Assembly (NCBI RefSeq): GCF_028688795.1
Contig: NZ_JAQTXM010000004.1
Location: 62,001-126,000 of the forward strand
Direction of reading: 5' to 3'
DNA: 64,000 bases
Source: Rhodoferax sp.
GTDB lineage: Bacteria; Pseudomonadota; Gammaproteobacteria; Burkholderiales; Burkholderiaceae_C
Shown here piece by piece: positions 45,926-52,067 of the stretch. The notes below the pieces were generated by a model. The model saw nothing but the letters and a program-made list of their open reading frames with translations, was not told the origin of the DNA and ran no database searches. The first letter of the stretch is position 1. Each line of letters starts with the position of its first letter. The translations under genes and the position numbers were made by a program.

Positions 45926-46192
45926 ATGCCAAAAGTTCTTAACCGGTACAAACTCAAACCGGGTGAGACGGGTGTTTATTGCGGAAGGGGATCTCCTTGG
46001 GGAAACCCTTTTGTAATAGGCAAGGACGGCACTCGTGATGAGGTATGTGACAAGTACGAAGAATATGCAGAAACACTACCTGGGCTGGCTACGGCCATGA
46101 AGGAGCAGCTCAAGGGGAAAAACCTGATCTGTTTCTGTAAACCCTGTCGCTGTCATTGTGACACCATTCTCAAAATTGCTAACGAGGAATAA
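45926..46192 (+). CDS. DUF4326 domain protein
   Basis: An 88-residue protein. GETGVYCGRGSPWGNPF, IGKDGTRDEV and LICFCKPCRCHCD match the DUF4326 pattern (VYIGRxSPLGNPF, DGTRxEV, LxCwCxPxxCHxD). Cys and His at the end could bind zinc. The function of this family is unknown; it is common in phages and mobile DNA. It begins 2 bases after the previous stop. Confidence 0.88.
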   Translation: MPKVLNRYKLKPGETGVYCGRGSPWGNPFVIGKDGTRDEVCDKYEEYAETLPGLATAMKEQLKGKNLICFCKPCRCHCDTILKIANEE

Positions 46193-46194
46193 AC

Positions 46195-46812
46195 ATGCTT
46201 AAGCTAGAACCAGCCGCACTGGATGAAGTGTCTACAGAAGAAGGTAGACAAGGTGGTTATGACCAGTCGCAAGAAGCAGTCACATTAGCCTACACTGCCA
46301 CAAACGACGAGTACCTGATTATGGCTTTAGGAAGGTATCGTAATGACAAGTTTTTTTATCGACCAACCGCTGAGTTGATTGAAAAAATACGATCAAGGCA
46401 GTGCGACAGCTTTGCTGTTGTACGCAGGCTTGCGCAGCTGGGTTGGGAAACGTGGTGCTCAAAACAACATAATCAGGTCGAGCTCGAACTCGCGATGACT
46501 ACCGTAGTCGCAAAGATGGTGGAGCACATCCGCCGGCCATTGGAAACTCCAGACAAGAGCACTGCGCATGCAAAAGCTAACATCCCTGGGGTATTTGCAA
46601 CCGTGTCTATTGGCAAAGTAGCTGGGCAGCAATTGGACACTGTCAACAAAGCTACGCAAGAATGGACAATGCAAGCGGCTAAAGGCATGTGTGCTTGGAT
46701 ATGTTCAGACTGTTGTGCTTCATTCCCTGAAGGGATGCCTGACGCCTGTGCACACGGTCACCAAGGATGTACTGACATTATTCAGCGCGATAAGCGAATC
46801 GCAGGTAGCTAA
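46195..46812 (+). CDS. Unknown 205-aa protein with Cys/His cluster
   Basis: Begins 2 bases after the DUF4326 gene. The C-terminal part has CAWICSDCCASFP, DACAHGHQGC, with the spacing of a zinc-binding knuckle. Last protein gene before the tRNA cluster. No family recognised. Confidence 0.75.
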   Translation: MLKLEPAALDEVSTEEGRQGGYDQSQEAVTLAYTATNDEYLIMALGRYRNDKFFYRPTAELIEKIRSRQCDSFAVVRRLAQLGWETWCSKQHNQVELELAMTTVVAKMVEHIRRPLETPDKSTAHAKANIPGVFATVSIGKVAGQQLDTVNKATQEWTMQAAKGMCAWICSDCCASFPEGMPDACAHGHQGCTDIIQRDKRIAGS

Positions 46813-46816
46813 TAAA

Positions 46817-46843
46817 TTTTTTACACACGACTGCTATAGTTTG
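46817..46843 (+). promoter_or_regulatory. TTTTTACA-N8-CTATA element before tRNAs (copy B)
   Basis: TTTTTTACA (46817-46825), eight bases, CTATAGTTTG (46834-46843), 10 bases before the first tRNA. TGCTATAGT within it also looks like an extended -10 box for the host sigma-70 enzyme. It is likely the tRNA promoter. Confidence 0.5.
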
Positions 46844-46852
46844 TAGAACAGT

Positions 46853-46946
46853 GCAAGTGTGGCGAAATTGGTTGAACCGCAGCGGGCTTAAAACCCGCCA
46901 CAGATTAATGATCACACCGAGGGTTCGAATCCCTCCACTTGCACCA
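46853..46946 (+). tRNA. tRNA-Leu (UAA), CCA encoded
   Basis: Acceptor stem GCAAGTG / CACTTGC, anticodon stem GCGGG / CCCGC with loop CTTAAAA (anticodon TAA), long variable arm as expected for a class II tRNA, T loop TTCGAAT, and encoded CCA. Confidence 0.95.
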
Positions 46947-46969
46947 ATCTCATTCTTGTTTTTTAGTGT

Positions 46970-47043
46970 GCTGGCGTAGCATAAAGGTCGTGCAGTGGTC
47001 TTGTAAGCCTCAGGTGAGAGTTCGATTCTCTCTGCCAGCACCA
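46970..47043 (+). tRNA. tRNA-Thr (UGU), CCA encoded
   Basis: Acceptor GCTGGCG / TGCCAGC, D stem GCAT / GTGC, anticodon loop CTTGTAA (TGT), T stem GAGAG / CTCTC. The anticodon stem (GTGGT / GCCTC) has a T-T mismatch and a G-U pair, so it is slightly degenerate. Confidence 0.9.
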
Positions 47044-47048
47044 AAAAT

Positions 47049-47139
47049 CCGTCTGTAGCTTAATTGGACAAAGCACTCGATTTCTAATCGAACTCCAACG
47101 AAGGACTAGATGGGGGTTCGAATCCCTCCAGACGGACCA
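47049..47139 (+). tRNA. tRNA-Arg (UCU) with long variable region
   Basis: Acceptor CCGTCTG / CAGACGG, D stem GCTT / AAGC, anticodon loop TTTCTAA (TCT), T stem GGGGG / CCCTC, encoded CCA. The variable region is about 19 bases with a possible TCC/GGA stem, unlike ordinary class I tRNA-Arg. Isoacceptor by anticodon only. Confidence 0.82.
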
Positions 47140-47140
47140 C

Positions 47141-47215
47141 GCATCGATAGCTCAACGGTAGAGCATAGAACTCATAATTCTTTGGTTAGGGGTTCGAATC
47201 CCTTTCGATGCACCA
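47141..47215 (+). tRNA. tRNA-Met or tRNA-Ile2 (CAU), CCA encoded
   Basis: Acceptor GCATCGA / TCGATGC, D stem GCTC / GAGC, anticodon loop CTCATAA (CAT), T loop TTCGAAT, CCA. The G1-C72 pair argues against an initiator. CAU could also be an Ile tRNA with modified C34; the sequence alone does not decide. Confidence 0.93.
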
Positions 47216-47223
47216 GTATAATC

Positions 47224-47253
47224 GCTCGGGAGTAATCCCGAGCTTTTATGCCG
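47224..47253 (+). terminator. 7-bp hairpin then TTTTATGCCGTC
   Basis: GCTCGGG (47224-47230) and CCCGAGC (47237-47243), loop AGTAAT, then TTTTATGCCGTCTATTCAC. It ends the tRNA transcript. The upstream arm has no AGCATAA, so the box stands alone here. Confidence 0.82.
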
Positions 47254-47280
47254 TCTATTCACTTTTTATAAGGAACTGTC

Positions 47281-47544
47281 ATGTCACTTGAATCAGCGGG
47301 ACAATCCATCACTCTTGAGTTTGCCAAACCACTAAATGACCCTAGTTCAGGCCAGCAGCTTACCAACAATCTGACCGTTCGTGTCTATACCCAGCAGTCG
47401 GGCGCTGAAGCCTGCAAACAGTTGTTCTTAAAAGCAATGGAGGAGTTTGCAGACACTACGAACTTTAAAGCCGCTACACACCAACTCGATAATGAGTTGG
47501 TGATTAAAATACACCACTCAATTAACCTTGTAATGCCGTGCTAG
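47281..47544 (+). CDS. Unknown 87-aa protein
   Basis: ATG after ATAAGGAACTGTC, 28 bases after the TTATGCCG box. Begins MSLESAGQSITLEFAKPLND; single domain, mixed alpha/beta. Its stop is the first codon of a 12-bp hairpin. No family recognised. Confidence 0.75.
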   Translation: MSLESAGQSITLEFAKPLNDPSSGQQLTNNLTVRVYTQQSGAEACKQLFLKAMEEFADTTNFKAATHQLDNELVIKIHHSINLVMPC

Positions 47545-47577
47545 TGGTCGTGTGTGTATTTTTTTACACGACCACTA
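47542..47577 (+). terminator. 12-bp hairpin with T7 in the loop
   Basis: TAGTGGTCGTGT (47542-47553) pairs with ACACGACCACTA (47566-47577); the loop contains seven T. The 3' arm is also part of promoter-like copy C, so the two signals share sequence. Confidence 0.6.
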
Positions 47578-47582
47578 TATTG
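47559..47582 (+). promoter_or_regulatory. TTTTTACA-N6-CTATA element (copy C)
   Basis: TTTTTTTACA (47559-47568), CGACCA, CTATATTG (47575-47582). Third copy of the element, immediately before the non-coding stretch; transcription would start near 47585-47590. Confidence 0.45.
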
Positions 47583-47584
47583 AA

Positions 47585-47934
47585 TAGGGAACGATTCCCT
47601 AATTCCAGAGAAGGTATAGGTGTTCTGGGTACAGTGAATGATGCTTAGGTCTGCTGCTAGAAGCGGTGACCGTACGAGTTCGCACTGTAATGGACTGTAA
47701 CGATTAGTTCGGCTTAGATGTCGGGATTGATGCAGCCCAAATCCTTTTTGTATTCATTGCAAATAAAACCTAACGAGGGTGTGAGTGGAGTCCTGGCCAG
47801 ATTCTACTTTGCTTTAGTTGTCCATGATCGGTTGGGCGACACCTAAGTTATTGACACCGGTGTTCTATATCCGGAGTCCGTAGCCTGTTGTGTATTGAGA
47901 TTGATCACCTTAGTGCACAATGGGATGCGTAGTT
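47585..47934 (+). ncRNA. Candidate structured non-coding RNA, about 350 nt
   Basis: No convincing gene lies in this stretch, yet it has a promoter-like element before it and a strong terminator after it. Several short helices can be drawn: 47585-47590/47596-47601 (TAGGGA), 47605-47609/47624-47628 (CCAGA), 47630-47636/47683-47689 (TACAGTG), 47692-47696/47706-47710, 47724-47728/47740-47744, ACACCGGTGT at 47854-47863. A long-range pair CTTAGGT (47644-47650) with ACCTAAG (47841-47847) could close a multi-branched fold. It lies next to the tRNA cluster, as do other large phage RNAs. The only frame of note, 42 codons from 47718, has no ribosome site. Confidence 0.5.
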
Positions 47935-47978
47935 AACAGCATAAAGCCCAGGGGTTAGCTCCTGGGCTTTATGCTGTT
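47935..47978 (+). terminator. 18-bp perfect hairpin then TTATGCTGTTTTTT
   Basis: Stem 47935-47952 with 47961-47978, loop GGTTAGCT, and a T tract. Bounds the RNA candidate at its 3' side. The TTATGCTGTT may start transcription of the cREC gene at 48008. Confidence 0.88.
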
Positions 47979-48007
47979 TTTTAAAGTGTTTTCTAAAGGA
48001 GTAAGTA

Positions 48008-48844
48008 ATGCAAGATGTAATCATCCTCAACGACGAGGTATTCAACAGCCCTGTGGGTGCTGGAAAGATCACAGGAATGACGGACTCCGGATATCCGCAA
48101 GTCAATCATGTTGCGGTGGCCAGGCTGGCCATCAAGGTCAAGGAAGACCAGTTCTTGATCTGGGATGCGAACGGCTCGTACAGCCGAGGCGAATGGGAAA
48201 TGTTCATTGACGATGAACGTTTTCCTGCTGAGAAAGAACAGCATTCGTTTGTGGTGGTCAGGTCTTCCCAAGAGGCCATTGCGTTTTGCAACGCAGTGCG
48301 GTCACTTCCTAAGCGCATCTCATTTGACCACGACTTAGGTGGTGACGACACCAGCATGGTGTTCATCAACTGGATGATTGATCGCCTCTACGAAGACAAC
48401 CCAGTTTTTAAACTGAGAAAGGACTTTACCTTCTCGGTACATTCACAAAACCCTGTGGGTGCGAATAACATCAAATGTTCCATGAAATCCTTGATTGATG
48501 ATTATTTCCGAGAACCTGAAATGAACTTCATTGCGTTCCATTTTTCCGATAACGATTTCCATGAACCGCTCAAAGAAGCCATCGAGTATGTGTATGCAAA
48601 AAAGCTGGAGCAACTATCAGTTGAAGCATTCCGTGAATTTGTCATTCGCGGCATGGTGGCATTCAGCAACCTGCGAAATATCAGTCGGTGGGGATTTCAG
48701 AACACCAAGTTCATTGACAGAACAGCCTATTTCCAAAATCGCCTGACAGTCATTCAGGTCCGACTAATCGCTCATCTTCCGAAAGACTTTGAAGGGTATG
48801 TGTTGAATATGCACACCGGCATCGTGTCATTCTACGGCAACTAA
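48008..48844 (+). CDS. Cyclic-phosphate-processing receiver (cREC-like) protein
   Basis: A 278-residue protein. Residues 66-160 have the pattern of the cREC receiver domain: FIDDERFP (67-73), a VVVRSSQEAIAF stretch, ISFDHDLGGDD (104-114) and HSQNPVGANNIKCSMKSLID (145-164). These receivers are predicted to act on RNA ends with 2',3'-cyclic phosphate or with RNA kinases and ligases. A separate N-terminal domain (ITGMTDSGYPQVNHVAVARL) and a 115-residue C-terminal domain are unassigned. TAAAGGAGTAAGTA precedes the ATG. Its place beside tRNAs fits an RNA-repair role, which is inference. Confidence 0.78.
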   Translation: MQDVIILNDEVFNSPVGAGKITGMTDSGYPQVNHVAVARLAIKVKEDQFLIWDANGSYSRGEWEMFIDDERFPAEKEQHSFVVVRSSQEAIAFCNAVRSLPKRISFDHDLGGDDTSMVFINWMIDRLYEDNPVFKLRKDFTFSVHSQNPVGANNIKCSMKSLIDDYFREPEMNFIAFHFSDNDFHEPLKEAIEYVYAKKLEQLSVEAFREFVIRGMVAFSNLRNISRWGFQNTKFIDRTAYFQNRLTVIQVRLIAHLPKDFEGYVLNMHTGIVSFYGN

Positions 48845-48852
48845 GGAACACT

Positions 48853-48954
48853 ATGAAAATCTTTGTACAACGTGTAATGAATTTGATCAAAGCGTTTCAG
48901 CGCAATCCGCAGGTTAAGAACTGCGAGAAACGAAAAGACCAGAAAGAGAAGTAA
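48853..48954 (+). CDS. Small basic peptide (33 aa)
   Basis: ATG with AAGGAACACT before it, 8 bases after the cREC stop. Sequence begins MKIFVQRVMNLIKAFQRNPQ and ends in a Lys-rich tail. The good ribosome site supports translation. It could be an amphipathic peptide; function unknown. Confidence 0.55.
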   Translation: MKIFVQRVMNLIKAFQRNPQVKNCEKRKDQKEK

Positions 48955-48956
48955 AA

Positions 48957-49016
48957 ATGATCAGGCAACAAATTCACAGTGAGCACATATTTACGCCCAA
49001 GTCATTGGTACTCTGA
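48957..49016 (+). CDS. Possible 19-codon leader peptide
   Basis: ATG two bases after the previous stop; the frame ends (TGA at 49014-49016) inside the upper stem of the hairpin at 48995-49039. A ribosome finishing here would open the hairpin that covers the ribosome site of the next gene. Support is from position only. Confidence 0.35.
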   Translation: MIRQQIHSEHIFTPKSLVL

Positions 49017-49039
49017 TACTCATCAGAGGTGGCTTGGGC
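48995..49039 (+). promoter_or_regulatory. Hairpin covering the ribosome site of the next gene
   Basis: GCCCAAGTCA (48995-49004) pairs with TGGCTTGGGC (49030-49039), and CTCTGAT (49011-49017) with ATCAGAG (49022-49028), loop ACTC. AGAGG (49025-49029) is the only ribosome site for the ATG at 49040 and lies within the 3' arm. This would give translation control by the leader peptide or by temperature or a protein. Confidence 0.6.
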
Positions 49040-49297
49040 ATGAAAGGATTCACTGTGCAAGAACACCAGAAAAGCCTCTTGCGAGGCGAACGACTCCACA
49101 AAGTAAAGCTGCTCAAAAAGAAGAGGAGCATTTACTGGGGACATGATTGGAAGAAGTCGCCCAAGCAATTGGGCCAGCTTTCACAAACACCTGCCAACTG
49201 TAACAACTTTTGCTGCGTAAACCCACGCAGATTTGGTTATCTGACATTCAAAGAACTCATACAGCTCGACGCCATGCGTGACGGGTTGAATGAGTAA
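49040..49297 (+). CDS. Small protein with Cys-Asn-Pro-Arg-Arg motif
   Basis: An 85-residue basic protein. CNNFCCVNPRRFGYLTFKE (about 55-73) resembles a widespread small-protein pattern (CxC..CxNPRRxxxxxTxxE) found in bacteria and phages, probably a zinc-binding knuckle. Start at the ATG directly after the hairpin. Function unknown. Confidence 0.72.
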   Translation: MKGFTVQEHQKSLLRGERLHKVKLLKKKRSIYWGHDWKKSPKQLGQLSQTPANCNNFCCVNPRRFGYLTFKELIQLDAMRDGLNE

Positions 49298-49327
49298 ACT
49301 TACTGACGTTTTTAACGGAGAAATAAA

Positions 49328-49813
49328 ATGGGACGAGAAGTGCGACGTGTTCACAAAGACTGGCAACACCCGAAAAGAGAAGACGGGCGCCACATTCCTT
49401 TGTGGAATGTGGAAAAGTTGACACAGAGAATTGAGAACTGGGACAAGGAAGCGAAGCTGTGGAATGGAGGGTTTTGCTATGGGCGAGACGGCAAACTCGA
49501 ACCGCTCAGCGATTACCAAAAGAGCAGGACATACCTGCAATGGGTGGGCGACCGTCCCGATCCTGAAAAGCACATGCCAGAATGGCGTGAAGAAGAACTC
49601 ACGCACCTGATGATGTATGAAGATACCTCGGAAGGCACACCTATCAGCCCAGCTTTCACCACAGCCGAAGAACTGATTCAATGGCTGGTGGACAACAAGG
49701 CTCCTGTGTTTGCCTACCAGACTGCCAGCTATGAGACATGGATGTCCATCGTGGAGAATTCTGCCAATTCCCTCGTGGTCATGGTCCCTGGTCGCAATAC
49801 GAAATCCAACTGA
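49328..49813 (+). CDS. Conserved phage protein, unknown (161 aa)
   Basis: ATG after GGAGAAATAAA. The start MGREVRRVHKDWQHPK and the later MYEDTSEGTPISPAFTTAEE and ASYETWMSIV are typical of a protein conserved in many large phages and some bacteria. No known activity. Ends 14 bases before the next start. Confidence 0.8.
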   Translation: MGREVRRVHKDWQHPKREDGRHIPLWNVEKLTQRIENWDKEAKLWNGGFCYGRDGKLEPLSDYQKSRTYLQWVGDRPDPEKHMPEWREEELTHLMMYEDTSEGTPISPAFTTAEELIQWLVDNKAPVFAYQTASYETWMSIVENSANSLVVMVPGRNTKSN

Positions 49814-49827
49814 CACAAGTAGAAATC

Positions 49828-50052
49828 ATGTACGAACAACCTACCGATATCGCCAAGCCTAGATTGACTTCTGCTAAAAAACGCAGTGAAGTTTTGGAAT
49901 TTGTGGAAATTGCAGAACAGCTGTTTCCCAAGTACGTTTTGGTCTATGACTTCGGTGCCGACCGCTTCGATGACGACAACACCAACGAAGTATTCGAGAT
50001 GTATCTCCTGGGTCGTCACGGGACAAGGAAAAGTGGATCAATTGTTATGTAA
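49828..50052 (+). CDS. Unknown 74-aa protein
   Basis: Start at ATG 49828 (MYEQPTDIAKPRLTSAKKRS). An upstream frame start overlaps the previous gene and gives a non-protein-like stretch. Weak ribosome site (GTAGAAATC), so it may be coupled to the preceding gene. No family recognised. Confidence 0.65.
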   Translation: MYEQPTDIAKPRLTSAKKRSEVLEFVEIAEQLFPKYVLVYDFGADRFDDDNTNEVFEMYLLGRHGTRKSGSIVM

Positions 50053-50076
50053 CAACAAACATTTTGGAGAAACAGT

Positions 50077-50550
50077 ATGTCGTCCATCGTGATATCGATT
50101 TTTAGTTTGTGTTTTTTGGGGATGCTTTCATTGCTGTTAGCTTCCTCAATACCGGCAAACTTTTACAAACGAGCAAAGGAATACTTCGGTAGTCCGTTGG
50201 ATGGTAGCTTTGAATTCGACTGGACGCTCAAGCAGTTTTACAAACTCTTTAGCGACAATGTCTCAGAACGATGGTATGAGTCCCGAGCGCACTGTAACCG
50301 CGGTGTCGTTATATCGACACTGTGTGCATGGGGACTCATTCACGTGGTTCGCATCACCTACTTGGAAGAATGTGGGCAGCATATATGGTACCATAACAGA
50401 TACCACATCTATCGCGCCTTTAGGAGTGAAGCAGAGCTACGGGCGCTGATCAAGAAGCAGATTGACTCCTTCCCTTGCGAAGAATCAGGAACGGTTCTCT
50501 ACTTTGAATACCTGTTCATTGCAGGTCAAAACGTGGTTCACAATCCGTAA
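50077..50550 (+). CDS. Membrane-anchored protein, unknown (157 aa)
   Basis: Residues 4-25 (IVISIFSLCFLGMLSLLLAS) form an N-terminal membrane anchor or uncleaved signal. A second weakly hydrophobic stretch lies near 78-90. The rest is probably cytoplasmic or periplasmic and mixed. TTTTGGAGAAACAGT precedes the ATG. Could act at the host envelope; no family recognised. Confidence 0.75.
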   Translation: MSSIVISIFSLCFLGMLSLLLASSIPANFYKRAKEYFGSPLDGSFEFDWTLKQFYKLFSDNVSERWYESRAHCNRGVVISTLCAWGLIHVVRITYLEECGQHIWYHNRYHIYRAFRSEAELRALIKKQIDSFPCEESGTVLYFEYLFIAGQNVVHNP

Positions 50551-50554
50551 TAGC

Positions 50555-50611
50555 AAACTGACAAGGGGTCTTTGGCTCCTTGTCAGTTTATCACGTTATT
50601 TTTTTATGTGT
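50555..50611 (+). terminator. 12-bp hairpin, T tract and TTATGTG
   Basis: AAACTGACAAGG (50555-50566) with its complement (50578-50589). Then ATCACGTTATTTTTTTATGTGTTAG. The box is 15 bases past the stem. Confidence 0.75.
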
Positions 50612-50630
50612 TAGACACTGAAAGGCAAAC

Positions 50631-50969
50631 ATGAAACTGATTCACACTGATAAAAATGGTTTAACTGTTCACACCGACGAAGTCAATCCAGGACACCAAT
50701 ACCAAGTCAGCAAAGACGAAACCGTCTTTGCTGATCTACGCTTTCAAAAAGGACCAATCAATCAGGCTGGTGTCAACGGGTTGACCAACGAGGCGCTGAT
50801 TGAAATTCTTCTGGACCGCATAGAGCAGCTCGACAAAGTTGTACCTTGTGTGGAGAACTGCGTGGCGCGCATACATCTCAGTGCGGCGCTGAATTCTTTT
50901 GAATTACGGCAGCGTCGCCGTGATGAAGAAATAAAAGCTGCCAATACGGCTGCTGCCCAAAATGGCTAA
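50631..50969 (+). CDS. Unknown 112-aa protein
   Basis: ATG after GAAAGGCAAAC. It carries a short coiled-coil-like centre (LTNEALIEILLDRIEQLDKV) and a C-terminal Arg/Ala tail. Overlaps the next gene by 8 bases. No family recognised. Confidence 0.75.
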   Translation: MKLIHTDKNGLTVHTDEVNPGHQYQVSKDETVFADLRFQKGPINQAGVNGLTNEALIEILLDRIEQLDKVVPCVENCVARIHLSAALNSFELRQRRRDEEIKAANTAAAQNG

Positions 50970-51531
50970 AGACGTTACCTGGGACCCCAGATTTGCCCCC
51001 AGCTATACGCCTGAAGAAATGCTCAAGGAAGGCGTATTCGAGGGCAAGTACATCAACAACATCAAAGGCATTCCTGCTGGTTGGAAGAACCTACCTAATG
51101 TGGTAGGTCCTAAAGACCCTCCCGATCCAAAGCTTAACAAATATGGTGTTAAGTCAAGACAAGGGTTGTCTGTCTGGAAAGACAACGGATGGATCAAAAG
51201 CGACCCCAACGGATGGTTCGCCTGGTACATAAATTATTTTCTAGGCAGACGACTAGGCAAAGAAGACGACTGGCAAATCAGTCGATGGAATTCATTTGTT
51301 GCTCGTCACCAAGGCCAGATCAACAACGATCCTAAGAGCAAGAATGAGGACCATCGTTTAGTGCAAAAGCAAGCCCTGCTTCAATGGGGGTGGGATTGGA
51401 AAACTAAGTTCACCGAAGAACAAAAGCTAAAGAATGCCAAACGAATTGCAAAGGCAGCAGGGACACCTTTAGAAGCTTCTGTAGCGCAAGAATCGATGCA
51501 GGTGTTACCTGGCTACATGCGATGGAAATAA
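50962..51531 (+). CDS. Conserved phage protein, unknown (189 aa)
   Basis: The pattern SYTPEEMLKEGVFEGKYINN, KYGVKSRQGLSVWKDNGWI, DPNGWFAWYINYFLGRR and QISRWNSFVARHQGQI belongs to a family found in large phages, some bacteria and giant viruses. It is aromatic rich and has no known catalytic residues. Function unknown. Confidence 0.82.
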   Translation: MAKDVTWDPRFAPSYTPEEMLKEGVFEGKYINNIKGIPAGWKNLPNVVGPKDPPDPKLNKYGVKSRQGLSVWKDNGWIKSDPNGWFAWYINYFLGRRLGKEDDWQISRWNSFVARHQGQINNDPKSKNEDHRLVQKQALLQWGWDWKTKFTEEQKLKNAKRIAKAAGTPLEASVAQESMQVLPGYMRWK

Positions 51532-51550
51532 TGTCTTAAAAGGCTTAAAA

Positions 51551-51943
51551 ATGTGCTTACAATGTAGCGCGCAGACAATCGATTACGGCGAATTTGCTAA
51601 AGGCTGGTATTTGGTAAGAGCAACGAGAACTGTAGAAGAGGAGATGCGCGAAGGACAGTGGGGGTTGGTTCGAATTAACGATCCTGACGTGATCTTCACG
51701 TCTCCTTTGCGATTACCAGAAAACCAAAAAGACCTTGTTTCGCTTCTTGAAGAATTTTCTGATCAGCTGTATCTTCGTGCACAAATCGGCTATAGCTTAT
51801 ACAAAGCTGTTAAAGAGGTTAAATTCCCATTTGCTGTAAAACGCTTTTGGGTGAAGAACAACTACGATTATTCGTTCGAGGCACAGCTGTACCTGTACTT
51901 AGCCTGGTTTGTTTCAGTTAACGCCCCTAATAGAACGCACTAA
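51551..51943 (+). CDS. Unknown 130-aa protein
   Basis: ATG after AAAAGGCTTAAAA. It starts MCLQCSAQTIDYGEFAKGWY; the CxxC at 2-5 may bind metal. Ends just before a strong terminator. No family recognised. Confidence 0.75.
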   Translation: MCLQCSAQTIDYGEFAKGWYLVRATRTVEEEMREGQWGLVRINDPDVIFTSPLRLPENQKDLVSLLEEFSDQLYLRAQIGYSLYKAVKEVKFPFAVKRFWVKNNYDYSFEAQLYLYLAWFVSVNAPNRTH

Positions 51944-51944
51944 A

Positions 51945-51981
51945 GCATAAAGCCCTGGGAATCACCCAGGGCTTTATGCCG
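51945..51981 (+). terminator. 15-bp hairpin running into TTATGCCG
   Basis: Perfect stem 51945-51959 with 51965-51979, loop AATCA. Continues TTATGCCGCATAG. Confidence 0.85.
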
Positions 51982-52007
51982 CATAGCGGACCAATAAAAT
52001 ATAGCCA

Positions 52008-52015
52008 CATATTAC
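52008..52015 (+). promoter_or_regulatory. Early-promoter-like box CATATTAC
   Basis: CCACATATTACTACTG, which shares ATATTACTAC with the exact TATATTAC site at 45343. It is 53 bases before the gene at 52068, so this gene could have both a late-type (51974) and an early-type signal. Confidence 0.5.
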
Positions 52016-52067
52016 TACTGTGAATAGCTTCAATATTGCTGTTCTTTTTTAACCCAAGGAGTCCTCC

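Noticed and set aside
46853..47215. tRNA cluster as a phage integration site
   Set aside because: All four are complete phage-type tRNAs with CCA; no integrase or flanking direct repeat is seen.
47718..47846. 42-codon frame inside the RNA candidate
   Set aside because: No ribosome site and a length expected by chance; kept only as an alternative to the RNA hypothesis.
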